Shown: positions 6,855-11,942 of the stretch, in pieces
Position numbering within the stretch: the first letter of the stretch is position 1
Layout of the letters: the number at the start of each line of letters is the position of its first letter
Source of the DNA: an uncultured Porphyromonadaceae bacterium
Lineage (GTDB): Bacteria; Bacteroidota; Bacteroidia; Bacteroidales; Muribaculaceae
Reading direction: 5' to 3'
Assembly (NCBI GenBank): GCA_900549445.1
Contig: UROS01000068.1
Span: forward strand, 1-11,942
Length of the DNA stretch: 11,942 nt
Notes under the pieces: model-generated
What the model saw: the letters and a program-made list of their open reading frames with translations, nothing else
What the model was told of the DNA's origin: nothing
The model's database searches: none
Position numbers and translations under genes: made by a program

Positions 6855-9800
6855 TTAGAAGTTTAGTCCGACGGTGAGCGAATAGGTGCGGGGACGCGGG
6901 TATGCGCTGCCGGCGACACCCCAGTCGCTTTCGGGATCCAGACCCTTGTACTTGGTGATGGTGAATACGTTCTGTACCATAGCCGACACGTGGAGGCCGT
7001 CGATTACACTGACCTTGCCGAAATCGTAGGTGAGCTGCAGGTTGTCCATCTTGAGGAAGGAAGCATTCTGCAGGTAGTAGTCCGATTCGTAGCGGCGGCG
7101 CTGGAAGTGGGTGTCGGCGTAGCTTGCGGAGAGGTTGTTGACCTGACCGGAGCACCACGAGAAACATTCGGCGGCGCCCATGCCTGCCGACATCTGGTCG
7201 TAGAGATAGTTGCCTACCTGCGCGCGCAGTGAGGTGGAGAGGGTAAGCTTTCTCCAGCGGAAAGAGGTGGTGAGACCGAACATCCAGTCGGGGTGTGAGC
7301 TGTGGCAGTAATATTTGTCGTTGGAGTCTACTGTTCCGTCGCCGTTGAGGTCGGCGTAGAGACCTTCTACAGGTGTTCCGTCGGCAGCATAGATCTGCTT
7401 GTAGAGCCAGAAGGTGTGGGGCGTATAGCCGGGTTTGTAGACCATGACAGGGGTGGACTCGGCGTAGCCTACGTAGGTGTCGGAAACGTCGCTCGAACCG
7501 TTGAGCGAGAGATTGGTGATCTTGTTGTCGAGCCAGGTGGCGTTGAAGGTGGCGTCCCAGCCGAAGTCCCTGGTATCAATAATATGCGCGGTGAGGGCGA
7601 TTTCAAGGCCTTTGGAGTCGACGTTGCCTACGTTGGTGAGCATTTCCTTCGCGAAGTTCACACCTGCCGGAACAGGTACGGTGGCAAGAAGGTCTTTGGT
7701 CTTTCGGGTGTAGTAGTCGACCGACGCGGTCAGGCGGTTGCTGAGGAACGCCAGATCGATACCGAAGTTCCAGCTCTTTGTTGTCTCCCATTTCAGGTCG
7801 CTGTTATATGCGGAGGGGCGCACGGTCTGAATCCATTCGCCGCGGTAATAATAGGAAGCGCCGGGATGGGAATAGGTATAGTTGGAAATATGGGAGTAGT
7901 TGGCGATTCCGTCCTGCTGGCCGGTTATACCGTATGAAGCACGGAGCTTGAGGTCGTTGACAACAGGAGTAAGCGGCTCAAAGAAGTTTTCCTGCGAAAC
8001 ACGCCAGGCAAGTGCCACCGAGGGGAATGAACCCCAGCGGTTTTCCTTCGAGAAGCGCGAGCTTCCGTCGCGGCGCATTGTGGCTGTGAGCAGGTAGCGG
8101 TCCATAAGGGTGTAGTTTATACGTCCGTAGTAAGAGATGAGCGAGTGGCGCTCGTCCCAGGGAGCGGAAGTGGACCGGTATTCGCCTGCGGCATTGAATG
8201 TGTCGTAGCCGGGAGCGCTGCGCTTCCAGTACTGGTAGTCGTAACCGGCGGTCACGTCGACGGTTGATTTTATGGCTTCAAAATCCTTGTTGTAGTTGGC
8301 GTAGAGTGTGAGCACCTGGTTGAGGTTGATCTGGGGGCCCTGCTCGTTCATTGAGCCGCCGTCGCGGAATCCTTCGAAGCTGTTGGCGGGCAGATAGTAT
8401 TTCGATGTACCGCGTGCCCAGTCAACGCCGCCGGTGGCGTGGAGGCGGAGTTCGGGGAGGAAATGCAGACGGTATTCAACGTCGAGATTGCTGACTATAC
8501 GGTAAACGTCGGCAGGATTATCGGGATCCTCAAGCATAGCGAGCGGGTTGGCGATAGCGCCCTGGCCCGGATAGCCGTTTTTGTCGATAACCTGGTGGAA
8601 TCCGCCCATGAGCGGGGATCCGTCGGTGAATAGAAGCGGGTTGCCGTCGGCGTCGAAGTTGCCGTAGACGGGCTGTGTAGGATCGTAGGCGAGAGCGTTC
8701 CATATCGCGCCGCTGTTGGCGAAGCGGTTTTTGGAGTAGCTTCCCTTGCCGGAGAGATTTATGCGCAGCTTGTCGCCGAAGAAGGAGGGTGTGAGGTTGA
8801 TATTGGCGGTGTAGCGCTGCGAGTTATCGTTCTTAAGGATACCTTCCTGATAAGTGGCTCCGAGCGATACTCGGAAGGGAAGCCAGTTGGTGAAGCGTCC
8901 GCTCAGCGCGAGATTGTTGTCGGTGCTGAATGCAGTGCGGAAAATGGCGTCGTTCCAGTCGGTGTCGGCGTCGCCGAGGGCGCTGATGTAGTCCTGATTG
9001 CCTGTGGCGTAGACCTCCTCAACGAGTTGCGAACGGCTGAGCATTTTGTTGTGGCGTGTGGCGTTGCTGAGCGAGTTGGTGGTCTGGAAGCTTACCTTTA
9101 TGCCGCTTCCGCTGCCTTTCTTGGTGTTGATGATGATCACACCGTTGGATGCGCGTGAACCGTAGATGGCTGTTGATGAAGCATCCTTGAGGATGGTCAT
9201 CGACTCGATGTCGTTGGGGTTGATCATCGAAAGAAAGTTGCCTGAGCCGGTTATTCCGTCGCCTTTTTCCATCGGCACACCGTCGAGCACGATCAGAGGA
9301 TCGTTTGAGGCGTTGAGCGAGGCTCCGCCGCGGATCCGGATTGTGGATCCGCCGTTCGGCGAACCGCCGTTGCTGGTAATCTGGACACCGGCGATTTTAC
9401 CGTTGATGAGTTCTTCGGGCGAAGATATGAGTCCCTGGTTGAAGTCTTTTTCGCCTACGGAACTTACGGAACCGGTAAGGTCGTTTTTCTTCTGAGTACC
9501 GTAGCCGATTACAACGACTTCGTCGAGAATCTCATTGTCGGGGTGCAGGGTGACGTCGACAACGTCTGAAGTAATGCCGGCCGTCAGATTGTGGTAGCCT
9601 ACATAAGAAAAAAGGAGTTGTTTTGCAGATGCAGGAACCTTCAGCGAGTAGCGGCCGTCGATGTCGGTGGCGACACCTGTGGATTCTCCTACAACTCTGA
9701 CCGAAGCTCCGATGAGTGGTTCTCCGGTTTCATCAACGACAGTACCCGTTACTGTCCTTGGATTTTGGGCGTAAGCCGAAACGGGTATCAGGAGAATGGC

Positions 9801-9857
9801 GAGAATCAATCCCAGCCACCAGTTCCTTGATCCGGCATAGCCAGTTGCCTTGTACAT
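6855..9857 (-). CDS. SusC/RagA-like TonB-dependent oligosaccharide transporter
   Basis: A 1000-residue outer-membrane beta-barrel that imports oligosaccharides using TonB energy, working with the SusD-like lipoprotein. The signal peptide covers about residues 1-30 and ends AYA before QNP. A carboxypeptidase-regulatory-like domain spans about 34-105 (TGTVVDETGEPLIGASVRV). The TonB box region is ILDEVVVIGYGTQKKNDLTG at 110-129, followed by the plug domain to about 245, with IRIRGGASL at 173-181, PLIVLDGVP at 187-195 and STAIYGSRASNGVIIINT at 228-245. The rest is the barrel, ending in YSLTVGLNF with the C-terminal phenylalanine expected of an outer-membrane protein. There is no N-terminal STN extension, so regulation by a sigma/anti-sigma pair is not expected, which agrees with the HTCS upstream. 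It is the first gene of the unit, with a 223-bp upstream gap. The substrate is inferred. Confidence 0.97.
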   Translation of the reverse strand: MYKATGYAGSRNWWLGLILAILLIPVSAYAQNPRTVTGTVVDETGEPLIGASVRVVGESTGVATDIDGRYSLKVPASAKQLLFSYVGYHNLTAGITSDVVDVTLHPDNEILDEVVVIGYGTQKKNDLTGSVSSVGEKDFNQGLISSPEELINGKIAGVQITSNGGSPNGGSTIRIRGGASLNASNDPLIVLDGVPMEKGDGITGSGNFLSMINPNDIESMTILKDASSTAIYGSRASNGVIIINTKKGSGSGIKVSFQTTNSLSNATRHNKMLSRSQLVEEVYATGNQDYISALGDADTDWNDAIFRTAFSTDNNLALSGRFTNWLPFRVSLGATYQEGILKNDNSQRYTANINLTPSFFGDKLRINLSGKGSYSKNRFANSGAIWNALAYDPTQPVYGNFDADGNPLLFTDGSPLMGGFHQVIDKNGYPGQGAIANPLAMLEDPDNPADVYRIVSNLDVEYRLHFLPELRLHATGGVDWARGTSKYYLPANSFEGFRDGGSMNEQGPQINLNQVLTLYANYNKDFEAIKSTVDVTAGYDYQYWKRSAPGYDTFNAAGEYRSTSAPWDERHSLISYYGRINYTLMDRYLLTATMRRDGSSRFSKENRWGSFPSVALAWRVSQENFFEPLTPVVNDLKLRASYGITGQQDGIANYSHISNYTYSHPGASYYYRGEWIQTVRPSAYNSDLKWETTKSWNFGIDLAFLSNRLTASVDYYTRKTKDLLATVPVPAGVNFAKEMLTNVGNVDSKGLEIALTAHIIDTRDFGWDATFNATWLDNKITNLSLNGSSDVSDTYVGYAESTPVMVYKPGYTPHTFWLYKQIYAADGTPVEGLYADLNGDGTVDSNDKYYCHSSHPDWMFGLTTSFRWRKLTLSTSLRAQVGNYLYDQMSAGMGAAECFSWCSGQVNNLSASYADTHFQRRRYESDYYLQNASFLKMDNLQLTYDFGKVSVIDGLHVSAMVQNVFTITKYKGLDPESDWGVAGSAYPRPRTYSLTVGLNF

Positions 9858-9908
9858 TAGAAATGTTTTTGTCGGTTTATTATAAAAATTTAAGGTGATT
9901 ATTTTGAG

Positions 9909-10025
9909 CGGTATTTGTTAAAACTTAAAAAAAACAATCTTTTCCCCATATAGAAATCGTATCTTTTCAAGTCCAAAATTAGTAAAAGGACTGTGAAAAT
10001 GTGCTAAAGAATCGGACAAATACCG
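9909..10025. repeat. Perfect 10-bp inverted repeat flanking the susC promoter
   Basis: The left arm on the plus strand is CGGTATTTGT at 9909-9918; the right arm is ACAAATACCG at 10016-10025, its exact reverse complement. The arms are 97 bases apart and bracket the candidate -7 box. The right arm overlaps two of the TTTG repeats. The match does not extend past 10 bases on either side. It may be a further regulator half-site in the opposite orientation, or the ends of a small invertible segment; chance in an AT-rich gap cannot be excluded. Confidence 0.4.
9974..9981 (-). promoter_or_regulatory. Candidate -7 box of the susC promoter
   Basis: The minus strand reads TAATTTTG here, matching the Bacteroidota -7 consensus TAnnTTTG. 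No TTTG sits 19-21 bases further upstream; the nearest weak match is TTTA at 10005-10008, which is too far. A poor -33 box is what one would expect of a promoter that needs an activator such as the HTCS. If this is correct, transcription would start near 9967 and leave an untranslated leader of about 110 bases before the susC ATG. That leader is AT-rich, has a run of eight T on the minus strand (9927-9934) and a direct repeat of GAAAAGAT (9937-9944 and 9961-9968), and shows no strong hairpin by eye. Confidence 0.5.
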
Positions 10026-10050
10026 TAACAAAACGGACAAAACGGGCAAA
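10013..10050 (-). promoter_or_regulatory. Four TTTG-led direct repeats, candidate HTCS operator
   Basis: Read on the minus strand, the repeats are TTTGCCCG (10043-10050), TTTGTCCG (10034-10041), TTTGTTACGG (10023-10032) and TTTGTCCG (10013-10020). Start-to-start steps are 9, 9 and 12 bases; the two identical copies are 21 bases apart, about two helical turns, so they face the same side of the DNA. The array ends 31 bases upstream of the -7-like box and begins about 30 bases past the end of the HTCS gene. AraC-type regulators commonly bind such repeats just upstream of the promoter they activate. The binding role is inferred from position and pattern. Confidence 0.5.
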
Positions 10051-10080
10051 CCGGTGCTATTTAAGACGCTGATTGTCCTG

Positions 10081-11942
10081 TCAGTGGCTCGGGTTCTCGT
10101 CGGCTGAGCGGTACTGACTCGGTTTCACGCCGTAGTGAGACTGAAAACATTTTGCGAAATAGGAAGGGGTTTTGAATCCGACCATATAGCTTATTTCCGA
10201 AACAGTGAAACGGTGCTGGCTCAGCAGGACGGCGGCCTTCTGCAGCCTAACGCTGCGGATGTAGTCGAGGGGGGCTGTCCCCATATATTTTTTGATTAGC
10301 CTGTAGAGCTGTTTGTTGGGGATATCACACTTCTCGCAGAGCAGATTTACGTTGAGATCCGGGTCGGAAATGTTGTCTTCGATAACCTTTACAATTTTCG
10401 CAAGTATTTTCTCGTTGACCGATTCAGCCTCGATAGGGCGTGAGCCGGCCTCGGCGATAGTCTGCATGCGCACTTTTTCGCGAATCTCGTTCCTGCCCTT
10501 GAGCAAGTGGCTGATTCGTCCGAGCAGAGCCTGGGGTTCGAACGGTTTTGCCATGAACACGTCGATGCCGAGCTTTATGCTTTCGTTCTCGGTGTTGTTG
10601 TCGGATTTAGCCGTGAGCATGATGATCGGGACGGCCGAGAGACGCGGATGCTGCTTTATCCGCTTTACCATTTCCATGCCGCTCATGATCGGCATCATTT
10701 CATCGACTATAATCAGGTCGGGTATTACGGAGGATGCTATAGCGAGGCCGGATCTGCCGTTTTCGGCGATGAAATATGTATAGTCGTCCTTAAGCAGTCG
10801 GGAAATGAAGCCCGAAATCTGCAGATTGTCCTCGACGATAAGGATCTTCGGGGTGTCGGAACCGGCATTTTCGGTGCTGTTGCTCGATGCGGGTATGGTT
10901 TTGCCCGAAACGGGAAGGGTGACCACGAAACAAGTGCCTTGCCCCTCCTTGCTGTAAAGGGCAATGTTGCCGTTCATCAGTTCGAGGTATTTTTTAATAA
11001 GGTACAGACCGAGTCCGGTTCCTTCGCGGAGACGAGCAGTTGAGGGCGCCCGGAACATACGCTGGAACACGAGCGGCTGGTCGATGTCGGCTATGCCTAC
11101 ACCGTCGTCGGATACGGTAATCTCCACTTCGTCGTTTCCGGCGCTGATGGCGCAGGTAATCGTGGCGCCTTCGTCGGAATATTTGCAGGCGTTGGAGAGG
11201 AGATTGGTTATCACCGATTCGATTTTAACGGCATCCGCCTCAATAAGCAGCTGGGAGCAGGAGGAGTGGAAAATGAATTTTTTCTGGCTGTTGTTTTCCT
11301 TGAACACTTCGAATACTTCGCGGCAGAACTCCACAATGTCGAATGTAGACATAATAAGGAGGTTTTCGTCGTTGTCCTCGAGATGCTGGAGCTCCAGGGT
11401 GCGGTGAATCATATTGTTGAGTCTTACGGCGTTTTCGTAGACGGTTTCGAGGGTGCGGCGGCTTTCGGGATCTCTGGCTTTTTCCTTCATGAGGCTGACA
11501 GGGCCGAGAATCATTGAAAGCGGAGTCTTGAGGTCGTGGGAGATGGCTGATAGGAAAGTGAGTTTGCGTTCTACATTCTCCAGTGCGGTCTGGCGTTCCT
11601 TTTCCTGCAGGGAGAGCCGGTTGCGGCGTCTGAAATACAGGATTATAGCGGCCACTATACCTATGCCGAGAAGAATGTAGAGGCATATCGCCCACCACGA
11701 GAGCGCCCGCGGCGGGAGCACCTTGAGCGGAACGGCTGTAGGTTCTACCGGGGAACCGACGGTTTTCACGAGAATACTGTAGCTGCCCATCTTGAGGTCG
11801 GAAAGCGATATGGTATTGGCGCCTTCGGGCATCACAATCCAGCCCTGGAGGGAGTCGGCGTCCGATTCGGCGAGTTTGTACATGAATCGCTGAGGCGATT
11901 CCGGGGAGTAATCGAGGGTGCTGACAACCATCGTCACGCTGC
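10081..11942 (-). CDS. Hybrid two-component system regulator (HTCS), N-terminus outside window
   Basis: The frame is open from the window edge to a TGA at 10081-10083; about 620 C-terminal residues are present. Numbering the codon at 11935-11937 as 1, they show: the end of a Y_Y_Y periplasmic domain (1-75), a membrane helix (about 79-102, then RRRNR), a histidine kinase dimerisation domain with His134 in SAISHDLKTPL, an ATPase domain with NLLSNACKYS (245-254), DDGVGI (277-282) and GTGLGLYLI (306-314), a receiver with phospho-acceptor Asp412 in IIVDEMMP and Lys464 in MAKPFEP, and a C-terminal AraC-type helix-turn-helix (about 510-610). Full HTCS proteins are usually 1300-1400 residues, so roughly half, including the sensor propellers, is missing. 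No signal residue looks lost. It probably senses a galacto-oligosaccharide and activates the operon that starts 223 bp away on the same strand. Confidence 0.95.
   Translation of the reverse strand, partial: SVTMVVSTLDYSPESPQRFMYKLAESDADSLQGWIVMPEGANTISLSDLKMGSYSILVKTVGSPVEPTAVPLKVLPPRALSWWAICLYILLGIGIVAAIILYFRRRNRLSLQEKERQTALENVERKLTFLSAISHDLKTPLSMILGPVSLMKEKARDPESRRTLETVYENAVRLNNMIHRTLELQHLEDNDENLLIMSTFDIVEFCREVFEVFKENNSQKKFIFHSSCSQLLIEADAVKIESVITNLLSNACKYSDEGATITCAISAGNDEVEITVSDDGVGIADIDQPLVFQRMFRAPSTARLREGTGLGLYLIKKYLELMNGNIALYSKEGQGTCFVVTLPVSGKTIPASSNSTENAGSDTPKILIVEDNLQISGFISRLLKDDYTYFIAENGRSGLAIASSVIPDLIIVDEMMPIMSGMEMVKRIKQHPRLSAVPIIMLTAKSDNNTENESIKLGIDVFMAKPFEPQALLGRISHLLKGRNEIREKVRMQTIAEAGSRPIEAESVNEKILAKIVKVIEDNISDPDLNVNLLCEKCDIPNKQLYRLIKKYMGTAPLDYIRSVRLQKAAVLLSQHRFTVSEISYMVGFKTPSYFAKCFQSHYGVKPSQYRSADENPSH

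Noticed and set aside
7302..7937. Open frame of 211 codons on the plus strand inside the SusC-like gene
   Set aside because: Antisense to the barrel-coding part of SusC, with valine- and glycine-rich sequence of no recognisable family. The same holds for 3335-3940 and 659-1174.
9858..9973. Antisense small RNA on the plus strand over the susC leader, as known in some Bacteroides PULs
   Set aside because: A TTTG occurs at 9914-9917 on the plus strand, but no TAnnTTTG follows at the right distance and no terminator hairpin is visible.
10035..10078. Inverted pair GGACAA (10035-10040) and TTGTCC (10073-10078) as a terminator after the HTCS gene
   Set aside because: Only six pairs with a loop of more than 30 bases, so it would not form a stable terminator. 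It may be one more opposite-facing copy of the operator core.
1..11942. tRNA, rRNA, CRISPR array, insertion sequence or integrase
   Set aside because: No clover-leaf tRNA pattern, spaced repeat array, transposase motif or terminal repeats were seen. Genes and short gaps account for the whole window.

Overview
The window looks like Bacteroidota, order Bacteroidales. It holds SusC- and SusD-type outer-membrane proteins, a hybrid two-component regulator (sensor kinase, receiver and AraC-type output in one chain), lipoproteins with acidic residues just after the lipid-bearing cysteine, and a TAnnTTTG-type -7 box, with few Shine-Dalgarno-like sites. The coding DNA is GC-rich for this group. A gut lineage such as Muribaculaceae would fit, but that placement is inference and was not tested.

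Every confident gene lies on the minus strand, so transcription runs from high to low coordinates. From upstream to downstream: the 3' part of a hybrid two-component system (HTCS, 10081-11942, N-terminus outside the window); a 223-bp regulatory gap (9858-10080); then a compact five-gene unit of SusC-like transporter (6855-9857), SusD-like glycan-binding lipoprotein (5286-6839), SusE-like surface glycan-binding protein (4195-5283), GH53 endo-beta-1,4-galactanase lipoprotein (3101-4174) and secreted GH2 beta-galactosidase (668-3094). Gaps inside the unit are 15, 2, 20 and 6 bp, so one transcript is likely. A strong hairpin at 608-643 closes it. Beyond it begins an unrelated, truncated SanA/YdcF-family (DUF218) envelope gene (1-493).

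Together this is a polysaccharide utilization locus (PUL) that reads as a minimal system for type I (pectic) beta-1,4-galactan. The likely working order is: GH53 cuts galactan at the cell surface, SusD and SusE hold the chains, SusC imports the oligosaccharides with TonB energy, GH2 releases galactose in the periplasm, and the HTCS senses a periplasmic oligosaccharide and switches on the susC promoter. The content resembles the known galactan PUL of Bacteroides thetaiotaomicron, so the enzymatic system itself is not new.

The least explained part is the gap between the HTCS gene and susC. It has four TTTG-led direct repeats on the minus strand at 10013-10050, a -7-like box at 9974-9981 with no good -33 box, and a perfect 10-bp inverted repeat (9909-9918 and 10016-10025) on either side of that box. 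I read the direct repeats as a candidate HTCS operator. The inverted repeat could be another operator half-site or, less likely, a small invertible segment.
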